DNA of 64,000 bases from Gammaproteobacteria bacterium (GCA_016718385.1 JADKDK010000007.1:124001-188000), one strand, 5' to 3'; counted from the first letter of the stretch, positions 45,238 to 53,034 are shown. Translations and numbers: made by a program. The notes: generated by a model not told the origin, from the sequence alone.

Positions 45238-45848
45238 TCAGGCAGCTTTGAGGTGCCAGTCCTGGGACAACGGAGCGAACTCGTAGCCCAGCTTGTCGAG
45301 ACGGTCGCGCTGCTGACGCAGCACACGACGATCCACGGTCGCATCGAGCTTCACGGTCTCGCCCAGGGGCCACAAGGCACCGAACAGCGCCGCGTCGTCT
45401 GCCTCGGCCGAGGCCGCAGCGGACACGGGAGCCGGTTCGCTGCCGAACGGCGTGGTATCGACCAGGGGATCGCGCGGACTGCGCGACTTCGCCTTCGGCT
45501 TGGCCGGGGGCGTTGCCGGCGCGGGCGCCTGCGCTTCCTCGTCGATCGGATCGACTTCCTGCGGACTCAGCCGGCGGGCTTCGTCGCGGCTCAGGGCGTC
45601 GATGTTGGACAGCGTCATCCCGCCCAGATGGGCGCGGATCTCGATGACCATGCGGCCGTTGGCGTTGTACGTGGAGGGCGAATCTCGACGATGACGAAAT
45701 CACCGTCGTACTTGCCCTCGGCGTACTGATCGAGTTCGGCGTTCTTCACGACGAACTCGCCGATCGAGGTCGCCAGGCGGCCGACGTTGAAGTCGCCGTT
45801 CCTGCCGTGGATGGTCTTGATGGCCAGTTGGCCGGGGATGGTGATCAT
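45238..45848 (-). pseudogene. DUF3275 family protein, one frameshift
   Basis: A conserved ICE protein of unknown role. The N-terminal half from ATG 45848 (MITIPGQLAIKTIHGRNGDF, GKYDGDFVIVEIRP) and the C-terminal half (MVIEIRAHLGGMTLSNIDAL to the stop at 45238) are in different frames. Restoring one C in the CCC at about 45675 joins them through STYNANGRMVIEI. Two overlapping frames are therefore seen where one gene of about 200 codons is expected. An internal ATG at 45651 could allow the C-terminal half to be translated alone. Confidence 0.75.
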
Positions 45849-45875
45849 GAAGGTCTCCTGCTGACGAAGAGAAGA

Positions 45876-45899
45876 CAAGGCCCCGGGGATGGGGCCTTG
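45876..45899 (-). promoter_or_regulatory. Leader hairpin of the DUF3275 gene
   Basis: On the minus strand CAAGGCCCC pairs with GGGGCCTTG around ATCCCC, ending 28 nt before ATG 45848. It also lies 5 nt after the STY4534 stop and is followed by TCTTCTCTT, so it may double as that gene's terminator. Confidence 0.5.
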
Positions 45900-45903
45900 C
45901 GGA

Positions 45904-46455
45904 TCAGAACGACTCGGCAACGGCCAATGCGGGGGCATCGGCTGCGTCGTCGGCAGCATCGGCGACGGGCTTGGAAGGCTCCGGTGCCGAGGCTTGCTGC
46001 GCAGCGGGCGCGTCGGACGTCACAGGGACTTCCGGCTCCCGCTCGTCGGTCTCGGTCGGCTTGGGTTCGGCCTTGTAGACGAGCTTGCCGTCGACCTTGA
46101 TCCAACTGACGAACAGCAGGCGGGCCTTGAGGCTCACCCCCTGCTCGCCGGCACGCTTGCCCTTGGAGTAGGTGAAGGTGTCGGTCCACAGGTCGCCCAG
46201 GCGGAAGCCGATCATCACCTTCTTCTCGGCGTCGACCGCCTGAATGCAGCGGCGCACCAGGTGCTGCGCTTCCGAACCCGATACGCGCGTGTCGAAACGC
46301 ACATACGAGACGTCATCGCTGGGACCGTTCAGAGCCGCGATGTCGCAGGCCAGGAACGCATCGCCTTTCTTGGGCTTCACTTCGCGGATGCGATTGAGAT
46401 ACCCGAGGCCGGTGATGTGCAGATCGAAGTAGGACTTTTCGGTGGAAGTGGTCAT
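45904..46455 (-). CDS. STY4534-family ICE replication protein (DUF3577)
   Basis: A 183-aa protein starting MTTSTEKSYFDLHITGLGYL, with VRPKKGDAFLACDIAALNG-like strands giving an OB-fold-like N-terminal half. The tail is Ala/Pro/Asp-rich (ADAADDAADAPALAVAESF). The family is named for a Salmonella island gene and is called a replication protein; the evidence for that role is weak. ATG 46455 is followed by the family sequence. The long leader contains copy B of the RNA element. Confidence 0.82.
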   Translation of the reverse strand: MTTSTEKSYFDLHITGLGYLNRIREVKPKKGDAFLACDIAALNGPSDDVSYVRFDTRVSGSEAQHLVRRCIQAVDAEKKVMIGFRLGDLWTDTFTYSKGKRAGEQGVSLKARLLFVSWIKVDGKLVYKAEPKPTETDEREPEVPVTSDAPAAQQASAPEPSKPVADAADDAADAPALAVAESF

Positions 46456-46485
46456 GGTGAATCTCCTGAGAACAATGAGGCGGAG

Positions 46486-46516
46486 ACACACCCGACCCAA
46501 GGCGGGGAAGGTGTGG
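46486..46516 (-). promoter_or_regulatory. Leader hairpin of the STY4534 gene
   Basis: On the minus strand CCACACC pairs with GGTGTG-type sequence around CCC/GGG, 31 nt before ATG 46455. CAACCCACG precedes it. Confidence 0.4.
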
Positions 46517-46595
46517 AACCCCCGCGTGGGTTGATGGAACAGCTTGGTGGCATCGCCATCGAGAACCGATGGCCGTTCGCGCATGGATGCCGGTG

Positions 46596-46690
46596 CGAAC
46601 TGGGGTGATCAACGCGGTCGGAACCGCGTCGCAGCCTTGAAGATCGTGGCTGCCTGGGCATGTCGCTGACGGACGTCAGCGGAACATGGC
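46596..46690 (-). ncRNA. Three-hairpin leader RNA, copy B
   Basis: On the minus strand the stems are CGCTGACG/CGTCAGCG inside CATGT/ACATG, then GCAGCC/GGCTGC with a loop ending TCTTCAA, then ACGCGGT-TCCG-ACCGCGT. It is the best-paired of the four copies, 140 nt upstream of the STY4534 start. Confidence 0.75.
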
Positions 46691-46759
46691 CGGAAGCGTG
46701 GCGCCGGGGCGGCGCGCATGCGAGCGGTAATTGGCACTCGCGGCTGTCCGCATTGCCGG

Positions 46760-46787
46760 GAAGAAAGAGGCCCCCGGAGCGGGGGCC
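46760..46787 (-). terminator. Terminator after the DUF3085 gene
   Basis: On the minus strand GGCCCCC-GCTCC-GGGGGCC is followed by TCTTTCTT, 13 nt past the stop. Confidence 0.7.
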
Positions 46788-46799
46788 AGGGATGGGCGG

Positions 46800-47165
46800 T
46801 CAGTTACCGCTGGGCGCGGAAGGAACCGCCTGCAGCGACAGGTGTGTCGCGGTGGCGGACACGTCGAGATCGTCCTCGCTGTGCAGGATGCACGCAAACA
46901 CGCCCTCCTTCGGATCGAAGAACTCGCCGAAGTCATCGCCGCCGAACTCGGCGCGCGCCAGCTCCCACCAGTCATCGAACGCATCGACATCCGGGTTGCA
47001 GCCAGCGGCATAGGCGATGGTCTTCTGGCGACCATCGGGTCGGCGCTCGCCGCGCTCGGCCAGGAAGTACACGCCCTGATCCTTGACCAGGATGACGCGG
47101 CATTGATTCGCCACCGCTTCGGCGAGCACGGGCCGCAGCTCCGTGCCTTTGAATCGAACAGTCAT
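46800..47165 (-). CDS. DUF3085 domain protein
   Basis: A 121-aa protein with MTVRFKGTELRPVLAEAVAN and IAYAAGCNPDVDAFDDWWEL, typical of DUF3085, whose members are found on plasmids and ICEs. Its function is unknown. It is transcribed with its own hairpin leader (47196) and terminator (46760). Confidence 0.8.
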   Translation of the reverse strand: MTVRFKGTELRPVLAEAVANQCRVILVKDQGVYFLAERGERRPDGRQKTIAYAAGCNPDVDAFDDWWELARAEFGGDDFGEFFDPKEGVFACILHSEDDLDVSATATHLSLQAVPSAPSGN

Positions 47166-47195
47166 GGGTGTGATCTCCAGGGAGGCAGGAAGAGA

Positions 47196-47220
47196 GGCTT
47201 CCCGCCGCGAAGGCGGGAAG
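47196..47220 (-). promoter_or_regulatory. Leader hairpin of the DUF3085 gene
   Basis: On the minus strand GCTTCCCGCC pairs with GGCGGGAAGC around TTCGC, a 10-bp stem 31 nt before ATG 47165. It may also end transcription of the gene at 47232. Confidence 0.5.
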
Positions 47221-47231
47221 CTGCTGGGAGA

Positions 47232-48032
47232 TCAGTGCCGGACAGCCTTGCGACCCGACAACAGGCACTGCACGCGGATGCGGCTCCAGCTCCCGTCGTC
47301 GATCAGCCGTTCCAGCGTCTCGCCGAGGGTGTCGAAGAACACCTCATCGACCCGTTCAACCAGCTCGCCGTCGCGGCGCAGCTCCACCGCGTAGAGGTCG
47401 AGGCCACGCTCATACAGCACGGTGACGCAACCCTGGAACTTCGTCGTGGCGACGGTGAAGCCGATGGCCGGCGGCGTGCGGATGATGTCGGCGGGCAGCG
47501 GATCGACCCAGGTGATGTCCCGCGCACCGGCATCCACCAGCATGTGGGTGATGCGCCGGAAACCGTCGGGAGCGGGCAACTGCTCCAGTTGGTCGATCAG
47601 TTCCTGCAGCTCGGGGCAGCGCGGCTCGGGGATCGGCAGCTTCGCCGGTGCGGAACCGAGCACGAACCGCTTCACCGTGTAGGGCTGGCCGTCGGCGGTG
47701 AACTCGGTCTGCTCCTCGGGCGTGTCCGCCCGCTGACCGTCGAAGCGGCGTCTGACATAGGGTTCGACCTGCACCTTGGCGCCCTCGTCGGGCACTTCGG
47801 TCACGAGCGTGCGATCGAGCACCGCGAACTCGGCCCGTCCCGTCTTGACGACGATGGCCTCGTCGGTGGTGGCGATGACCTTGCCCTCGAAAGGCTTCGG
47901 GTCGATGTGAAAGCCCAGCGTCGAAACCTTGGGCTGGCCGTCGAAGATGTTGAACTTGAACGAACGGACGTTGGAAGGCACATGACCGACAACGAGCGTC
48001 GGCATCTGTGCGCGGATGGCTTGGGTATCCAT
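47232..48032 (-). CDS. Conserved ICE accessory protein (266 aa), unknown function
   Basis: Starts MDTQAIRAQMPTLVVGHVPS and continues NVRSFKFNIFDGQPKVSTLG. It then has a beta-rich segment with VEPYVRRRFDGQRADTPEEQ and a C-terminal helical part (VDEVFFDTLGETLERLIDDG). A KfrB-like or nucleotide-binding role cannot be supported from the sequence. ATG 48032 fits the leader hairpin spacing; the open frame continues upstream through the RNA element without homology. Confidence 0.7.
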   Translation of the reverse strand: MDTQAIRAQMPTLVVGHVPSNVRSFKFNIFDGQPKVSTLGFHIDPKPFEGKVIATTDEAIVVKTGRAEFAVLDRTLVTEVPDEGAKVQVEPYVRRRFDGQRADTPEEQTEFTADGQPYTVKRFVLGSAPAKLPIPEPRCPELQELIDQLEQLPAPDGFRRITHMLVDAGARDITWVDPLPADIIRTPPAIGFTVATTKFQGCVTVLYERGLDLYAVELRRDGELVERVDEVFFDTLGETLERLIDDGSWSRIRVQCLLSGRKAVRH

Positions 48033-48053
48033 GGGGAGACTCCTTGTGGCAAC

Positions 48054-48090
48054 CAAGGGACTCCCGCCCGCAAGGGAGGTCGATCCCTTG
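48054..48090 (-). promoter_or_regulatory. Leader hairpin of the 47232 gene
   Basis: On the minus strand CAAGGGA pairs with TCCCTTG around CTCCC/GGGAG, 22 nt before ATG 48032. Confidence 0.5.
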
Positions 48091-48111
48091 AGGGTGAGGT
48101 GGATGGACGCG

Positions 48112-48215
48112 GGTGCGCCCGGAGAACGAAGCAACCAGCACGGCGAACCGCGCCGCAGTCTTGAAGGTCTCGACTGCCTGGGCATGCTGCCGGCAACGCC
48201 AGCGAACATGCGGCC
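48112..48215 (-). ncRNA. Three-hairpin leader RNA, copy C
   Basis: On the minus strand the stems are GCTGGC-GTT-GCCGGC flanked by CATG, GCAGTC/GACTGC with loop GAGACCTTCAA, and GCGCGG-TTCG-CCGTGC (one G-T pair). It lies 80-185 nt upstream of the 47232 gene start. Confidence 0.7.
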
Positions 48216-48280
48216 AGCGTGCGGCACATGGCGGCGGCCGTCCGTTGGGAATCGGCAATGCGCCGGCACCGCGTTCCGCG

Positions 48281-48308
48281 CAAAAGAAGAGCCCCTACGT
48301 GGGGGCTC
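48281..48308 (-). terminator. Terminator after the DUF5983 gene
   Basis: On the minus strand GAGCCCC-CACGTA-GGGGCTC is followed by TTCTTTT, 15 nt past the stop. Confidence 0.7.
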
Positions 48309-48322
48309 GAATGGGTTGCGGG

Positions 48323-49039
48323 TTACTCGTCGTCGTAGAGCGTCAGCCCGTCCAGCACGGGCGCGTCGGCATCGAACACCAACATGCGAACGTCGGCGAG
48401 CGCAGCCAGGTGCAACACTTCCACGAGGGACTCCGGCATGCCCTTGGCCCGGTGCTCCTGCCGCAGTTCTTCGGCGGTGATGCCCTCGACCTGCTGCACG
48501 TTCGCATCCGTCCAGGGCGTGGCGATCAGCTTCACGCCGACCGCCGGGCTGTAGGGAATGCGGAAGGCGATGAACAGAAAACCGCTCGGCGTGGCGATGT
48601 CGGCCAGGTTGGCCAGATAGCGGCCGGCCTCCTCGGTGATGTGCGCCGAGCTGATTTCCCAGGCACGGCTGTAGAAGCCGGTCTCGAAGCGCAGGCGCCG
48701 CACCACCTCGCGTGCGGCTTCCTCGGAGTAGGTATCGCCGACGTGCAGCGGCTGGCCGGCTTCTTCGGCCATGACGGCGTAGACGAGGTTTCGGGCGATG
48801 CCGTGGCTGGGGCACTGCGCGTCCAGCTCGGGCGGCACGTTCTGGCCTTCCGTGATCAGCGCGAAGTCGTCGCAGAAGACGCAGGCACGGCGCTCGACCT
48901 GGCTGTCCGGCAGGTGCGACTGCGAGGGGTGCAGCGGCAAGTATGTCAGCGGGCAGTCGTCGTCGTAGGAGACGGCGAGCAGCCGCTGGACGGACAGGCC
49001 GTCGTAGCCGCGGACGAAGGGATTGTTGGAATGGGACAT
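48323..49039 (-). CDS. DUF5983-like accessory protein
   Basis: A 238-aa protein. The N-terminal part has VERRACVFCDDFALITEGQN and a histidine/cysteine-containing stretch (DAQCPSHGIARNLVYAVM). The C-terminal part ends LAALADVRMLVFDADAPVLD, the DUF5983 signature. Such proteins recur beside ICE and plasmid antirestriction genes; the function is unknown. Confidence 0.72.
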   Translation of the reverse strand: MSHSNNPFVRGYDGLSVQRLLAVSYDDDCPLTYLPLHPSQSHLPDSQVERRACVFCDDFALITEGQNVPPELDAQCPSHGIARNLVYAVMAEEAGQPLHVGDTYSEEAAREVVRRLRFETGFYSRAWEISSAHITEEAGRYLANLADIATPSGFLFIAFRIPYSPAVGVKLIATPWTDANVQQVEGITAEELRQEHRAKGMPESLVEVLHLAALADVRMLVFDADAPVLDGLTLYDDE

Positions 49040-49068
49040 GGGATTCCTCCAGCAGAGGATGGCCGAGG

Positions 49069-49088
49069 CAATCCCCTGCCGGGGATTG
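49069..49088 (-). promoter_or_regulatory. Leader hairpin of the DUF5983 gene
   Basis: On the minus strand CAATCCCC pairs perfectly with GGGGATTG around GGCA, inside a weaker GGGG/CCTC stem. CATCCACCCGC precedes it, and it ends 30 nt before ATG 49039. Confidence 0.55.
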
Positions 49089-49165
49089 AACCCCAGCGGG
49101 TGGATGAAGTGGCAGCCGGTCAGCCGGCCGCGGCGTCGGACCGCCCTGGTGGCGGGCGGTGCAGG

Positions 49166-49192
49166 TCAGTGGAAGATGCTGATTCGGGACAT
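49166..49192 (-). CDS. Possible eight-residue leader peptide MSRISIFH
   Basis: The ATG at 49192 follows CAGGAG by a good spacing and lies 24 nt after a leader hairpin of the same design as those of the neighbouring genes, but a stop comes after eight codons. Either a real micro-peptide or the start of a deleted gene. Confidence 0.35.
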   Translation of the reverse strand: MSRISIFH

Positions 49193-49215
49193 GGCCGCTC
49201 CTGCGAAAAGAAGGA

Positions 49216-49247
49216 GGGACATGGCCCCGAACGGGGACGCATGTCCC
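49216..49247 (-). promoter_or_regulatory. Leader hairpin before the micro-ORF
   Basis: On the minus strand GGGACATG pairs with CATGTCCC around TCCCC-GTTC-GGGG. CACCCCACGA precedes it. It is among the strongest of the series. Confidence 0.55.
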
Positions 49248-49289
49248 TCGTGGGGTGGGATGAAAGGACGGTGGGTTGCCAGGCGCGGC

Positions 49290-49682
49290 TCACCAGCCGT
49301 TGTAGTGCAGCGTGAGGTCAGCGATGACCTGGCGCCGTTCCAGATCGAGGCCGCCGAAGTCGGACAGCCCCTCGAAGCCGCAACGCTTGAGCATCGCGCC
49401 GCCCTCGCGGGCGTTGTAGAAGCTCACCATCGCGGACAGGAACATGCGTTGACCGCTGCTCAGCACGCCCAGGGCGTCGTTGAGCATCAGCATGTTGGGC
49501 CGCAGGTCCCACTTGGTGGTGGCACGCTGCAGACCTTCGCGTGTGCCGTCGCCGAACCACTCGTGGCCGGCGATCTGCGCGCCGCGCTTCCAGGCCTCGA
49601 AGAAGGCCTGCGGTGCAGCGTCGAAGTGCGCCTGTTCCAGCGCCATCTGATCGAGCACGTCTTCGGGTAAAGACAGATTCAT
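49290..49682 (-). CDS. Conserved ICE accessory protein (130 aa), unknown function
   Basis: An alpha-helical protein starting MNLSLPEDVLDQMALEQAHF, with LGVLSSGQRMFLSAMVSFYN and a C-terminal LERRQVIADLTLHYNGW. No enzyme motif is visible. Unlike its neighbours it has no obvious hairpin before the start (CAAGGAGTTCTCTC precedes ATG 49682) and lies 25 nt after the 49708 gene, so the two probably form one transcript. Confidence 0.7.
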   Translation of the reverse strand: MNLSLPEDVLDQMALEQAHFDAAPQAFFEAWKRGAQIAGHEWFGDGTREGLQRATTKWDLRPNMLMLNDALGVLSSGQRMFLSAMVSFYNAREGGAMLKRCGFEGLSDFGGLDLERRQVIADLTLHYNGW

Positions 49683-49707
49683 GAGAGAACTCCTTGAAGG
49701 GTGGGAA

Positions 49708-49944
49708 TCAGGGGTGAGCGCGCTGCGTCCAGGCATGGGTATCCAGGGCGCGCTGTGCTGCGAGGTGGGTCGGGAAATACTCGACGGACTCCCGCGATAC
49801 CGGGCCTTCGTCGTCTTGCGTGCCGATGTAGTGGCCGGCCGCGCTGCGCAGCACCTGTAGCGGCAAACGCTTGCCGGTCCAGGCCAGCGCCAGCGCACCA
49901 CTGCGCACTGCGGTTGCAGAGGAAGATGCGGAAGGTTCAGACAT
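49708..49944 (-). CDS. Small conserved ICE protein (78 aa), unknown function
   Basis: Residues GKRLPLQVLRSAAGHYIGTQ and SVEYFPTHLAAQRALDTHAW look like a small alpha/beta protein conserved among ICE accessory regions. It is the first gene of a two-gene transcript whose leader contains both a start-proximal hairpin and copy D of the three-hairpin RNA. Confidence 0.65.
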   Translation of the reverse strand: MSEPSASSSATAVRSGALALAWTGKRLPLQVLRSAAGHYIGTQDDEGPVSRESVEYFPTHLAAQRALDTHAWTQRAHP

Positions 49945-49964
49945 GCCGTGCTCCTTGGTGGGTC

Positions 49965-49999
49965 GGGGAGCACGCATCCCGCAGGGGATGGGGTTCCCC
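49965..49999 (-). promoter_or_regulatory. Leader hairpin of the 49708 gene
   Basis: On the minus strand CATCCC pairs with GGGATG around CTGC inside a GGGGA/CTCCCC stem. CCACCCGA precedes it, and it ends 21 nt before ATG 49944. Confidence 0.55.
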
Positions 50000-50051
50000 T
50001 CGGGTGGTTGAGAAAAGTGCATCGTCGCCAGACCGGCGAGCGTCCGCGGTG

Positions 50052-50160
50052 GGCGATGCGAAGCGGACTGGATCGGTCAACGCGGCGAACCGCGTTGCAG
50101 TCTTGAAGACCGAGACTGCCAGGGCATGCCGCTGACGACTGTCAGCAACGCATGGCGTGA
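50052..50160 (-). ncRNA. Three-hairpin leader RNA, copy D
   Basis: On the minus strand the stems are GCTGAC-AGTC-GTCAGC inside CATGC/GCATG, GCAGTC/GACTGC with loop TCGGTCTTCAA, and AACGCGG-TTCG-CCGCGTT. Compared with copy B both sides of the second stem changed (C-G to T-A), which supports real pairing. Confidence 0.75.
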
Positions 50161-50724
50161 GGATGGGCGCGAAGCATGGCTGCCGTCGCAGGGAAAACCG
50201 AATCGCGGACGGCCCGCTTTAGGGCAGGCCCGCGTCACGGGACAAGGCAAGGACCAGGGCGCCGAAGGCCACGCGGGCCTTCGGCTGGAGAGGAAGGAAA
50301 ACCACCTGTGGGCTGCGTCAGCGCAGGCCGTCGTCAAAGCCGTTCGCTGCGTCAGCAATCGCACCCGGCCCGTTTCGTGGCTGGGGCCGGAAACCTCTGG
50401 CGTGCATCCACACACAAAGGGAGCCCGTTGTTCCGCCGGCGGGCACCGGCACGGAATACCCTCGGCCCAAGTGGCCTCCTCACGGCTCGCGCGGCGGCAA
50501 GGCGTCAGGAAGCCCCTCGTGGCCGAGGCAAGGCACACCGATCAAGGGAATGGCGGCGGGCGCGATTCGTGGAGCAATGACCTTCTCGCCCCGTCGCCCG
50601 ATGCCGGGCAGACGGGGCGCGCACACCGTTGCAGAAGGAGACGCGCGCTTTGGAGTCCCGCGCGGTGCGGGACGTTTGCCTCGCCGCCAGTGAAGTGGCC
50701 GGCGCGGCAGGGGAAAAGCGAGGA
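50161..50724. other. Non-coding stretch between topB and the 49708 gene
   Basis: No convincing gene. The open frames here are Arg/Pro-rich shadows. It contains a perfect 10-bp hairpin GCCGAAGGCC/GGCCTTCGGC (about 50258-50282) and a GCGACGGGGCG/CGCCCCGTCGC-type inverted repeat near 50587-50620 just past topB, perhaps a terminator without a T-run. The promoter for the 49708 gene should lie here. Confidence 0.5.
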
Positions 50725-52740
50725 TCAGGACGCCTTGGAGGCAGCGCGCCGCTTGCGCGGTGCGCTGCGCCGGCCCGTCGGGGACTCGATCGGCAGCGTG
50801 CCCTTGCAGTCCGGGTAGCGCGAGCAGGACCAGAACGCGCCGCTCTTGCCCGTGCGCTGCTGCATCGGTGTGCCGCACTGCGGGCAGGCCGGCGCCGGCG
50901 GCAGCTTGAGCGAGAGCGTTGCGCCGCGGTACTGCTGCACGAGCTGGCCGACCCACACGGACTGCTTCTCGATGAAGGTGTCCAGCGCCATCTGGCCGGC
51001 CTCGATCATGTCGAGCGCCTGCTCCCACACCGCCGTGGTGCCGGGGTCGGCGATGGCCGAGGGCACCGCGTCGATGAGCGTGAATGCCGCGTCGGAAGCG
51101 CGGACGGCGCGGCCTTTCTTGACCAGGTAGCCGCGACCGATCAGACCGTTGATGATGTTGGCGCGTGTCGCCTCGGTGCCGATGCCGGTGGTATCTCGCA
51201 GCTTCTGTTTCAGCCGCGGGTCGGTCACGAACTTGGCGACGGTCTTCATGGCCTTGATCAGCTCGCCCTGCGTGTAGGGTTTGGGCGGCAGCGTCTTCAG
51301 CGCCTTGAGATCCACCTTTCCGACCGGGCAGGACAGGCCCGCATGCAGGGCGGGCAGCACCTGGCTGCGCTGCGCATCCTCGCCATCGGCATCGTCCGGC
51401 CCCGGCGTCGCCAGCACCTCGCGCCAGCCGGTGACGGCGATCTGCTTGCCCACGGCCGCCAGCGACTGACCGCCGCACGAGAACTGCGCCATCGTGCGGT
51501 CGAACTCATGGTGTGGGAGGAACTGCGCGAGGTAATGGGCGCGGATCAGCCGGTAGACGGCCAGCTCCTTCTCGCTCATGGCCGACAGGTTGGCGGGTTC
51601 CAGCGTCGGGATGATGCCGTGGTGAGCCGACACCTTGCCGTCGTTCCATGCACGCGAGCGCAGTTGGCGATCCAGGCGCTCGATCAGCGGCCGCAGGCTG
51701 GGGTCGGTCTTGACCAGGCTGTCGAGTACGGTCGGCACCTCGGCCAGCATGCTCTCGGGCAGGTAGCCCGAATCCGAGCGCGGATACGTCGTCGCCTTGT
51801 GCGTCTCGTACAGCGCCTGGGCAATGTCCAGCGTCTCCTGCACGTCGAGGCCCAACTGCTTGGAGCACACCTCCTGCAGCGTGCCCAGGTCGAACGGCAG
51901 CGGCGGCCCTTCGCGAACGCGCTCGGTTTCTACCGACAGCACCTGGGCGGAGCCGGCCGTGCGCAGGCGCTCGGCGGCCTGCTGCGCCACCGGCTGTTGC
52001 AGGCAGCGGCCCGCATCGTCGGTGCTGCCTTGCGGCGGCGTCCAGCTTGCGACGAAGGGCTGGCCTGCATGCGATAGCGCAACCTCGATGGCCCAGAACG
52101 GTACGCAGACGAAGCGCGCGATCTCGCGATCGCGGTCCACGACCAACTTCAGCGTCGGCGTCTGCACGCGCCCCACCGACAGCACGCCGCTATAGCCGGC
52201 CTGGCGCCCCAGCAGCGTGAACAGGCGGCTCAGGTTCATCCCGATCAGCCAGTCGGCGCGCGATCGGGCGAGTGCGGAGAAATACAGCGGCAGCGTCTCG
52301 GCGGACGGCTTGAGCGCACCCAGCGCCTTGCGGATCGACGCATCGTTGAGCGCCGACAGCCACAGGCGCTGAATCGGCCCGCGGTAGCCGCATAGCTCGA
52401 TGATCTCGCGGGCGATCATCTCGCCCTCGCGGTCGGCGTCGGTCGCAATCACCAGCTCGCCCGCCTTGGCGACGAGCTGCTGCACGACCTTGAATTGCGC
52501 TGCGGTCGCCGCCTTGGGCTCGACACGCCAACGCTCAGGAAGAATGGGCAGTTGCTCGATGGCCCAGCGCTTGTATTGCTCGCCGTAGCCTTCGGGCGGA
52601 ACCGCCTCCACCAGATGACCGATGCACCAGGTCACAACGACACCCGCGCCGCTGTAGCAGCCGTTGCCGCGTTGACCGGCACCCAGCACACGGGCGATGT
52701 CCTTGCCCTGGGACGGCTTCTCGCACAGGAACACGCGCAT
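50725..52740 (-). CDS. topB: DNA topoisomerase III
   Basis: A type IA topoisomerase that decatenates DNA by single-strand passage. The TOPRIM domain begins MRVFLCEKPSQGKDIARVLG, with DADREGEMIAREII. The active-site Tyr is in KATTYPRSDSGYLPE near residue 318, GVLSVGRVQTPTLKLVVDRD is conserved, and a C-terminal four-Cys zinc motif ends the protein (CPQCGTPM and SCSRYPDC). Length 671 aa, intact. ICE-encoded topB of this family aids replication or partition of the excised element. Confidence 0.95.
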   Translation of the reverse strand: MRVFLCEKPSQGKDIARVLGAGQRGNGCYSGAGVVVTWCIGHLVEAVPPEGYGEQYKRWAIEQLPILPERWRVEPKAATAAQFKVVQQLVAKAGELVIATDADREGEMIAREIIELCGYRGPIQRLWLSALNDASIRKALGALKPSAETLPLYFSALARSRADWLIGMNLSRLFTLLGRQAGYSGVLSVGRVQTPTLKLVVDRDREIARFVCVPFWAIEVALSHAGQPFVASWTPPQGSTDDAGRCLQQPVAQQAAERLRTAGSAQVLSVETERVREGPPLPFDLGTLQEVCSKQLGLDVQETLDIAQALYETHKATTYPRSDSGYLPESMLAEVPTVLDSLVKTDPSLRPLIERLDRQLRSRAWNDGKVSAHHGIIPTLEPANLSAMSEKELAVYRLIRAHYLAQFLPHHEFDRTMAQFSCGGQSLAAVGKQIAVTGWREVLATPGPDDADGEDAQRSQVLPALHAGLSCPVGKVDLKALKTLPPKPYTQGELIKAMKTVAKFVTDPRLKQKLRDTTGIGTEATRANIINGLIGRGYLVKKGRAVRASDAAFTLIDAVPSAIADPGTTAVWEQALDMIEAGQMALDTFIEKQSVWVGQLVQQYRGATLSLKLPPAPACPQCGTPMQQRTGKSGAFWSCSRYPDCKGTLPIESPTGRRSAPRKRRAASKAS

Positions 52741-53034
52741 GAAGCCTCCTTGGAAATGTGCGGTTCATCGGATGGGCGTCAGCTTGGCGGGGCCAGGAGA
52801 TGCCGGCAGCAAGGAAGTCGATTGATGCAGACACCGCTTTGTGATCGGCAGGCGGTCCGTTGCCGCAGCGGTGTGCATAGACCGCAGGAGCTGGCACAGC
52901 AAGAGCGTCGTTTCGGGAGGGCGGCTGGAACTCCGTGGACGACCTTGGAGCTATCCCCTGGGGATAGCTCGCTGGTGCATCGCGGGCGTATGACGGTTGC
53001 TACAGCCGCCCTCGGGGGAACGGCGATGGGCGAA
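52741..53034. other. Intergenic region between ssb and topB
   Basis: About 290 bp without a gene. It contains the GAGCTATCCCC palindrome at 52948-52970, about 210 nt before the topB start, and probably the topB promoter. Confidence 0.5.
52948..52970. promoter_or_regulatory. Perfect inverted repeat, copy 1 (upstream of topB)
   Basis: The arm GAGCTATCCCC is repeated in perfect inverted form around a single T: 11-bp arms, 23 bp in all. The same core occurs at 54869 and 55904, each time 115-210 nt upstream of a gene of the replication block. Probably an operator or activator site. Confidence 0.65.

Noticed and set aside
42386..49999. CRISPR-like array, because of regularly spaced similar hairpins
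   Set aside because: The units are not identical repeats, lie between genes at gene-length spacing and have no Cas genes nearby.
50077..50538. Open frames through the RNA element copies with a shared peptide like MPRQSRSSRLRRGS
   Set aside because: The similar peptides at copies B, C and D come from translating the conserved RNA element. The frames have no start signals and differ completely outside it.
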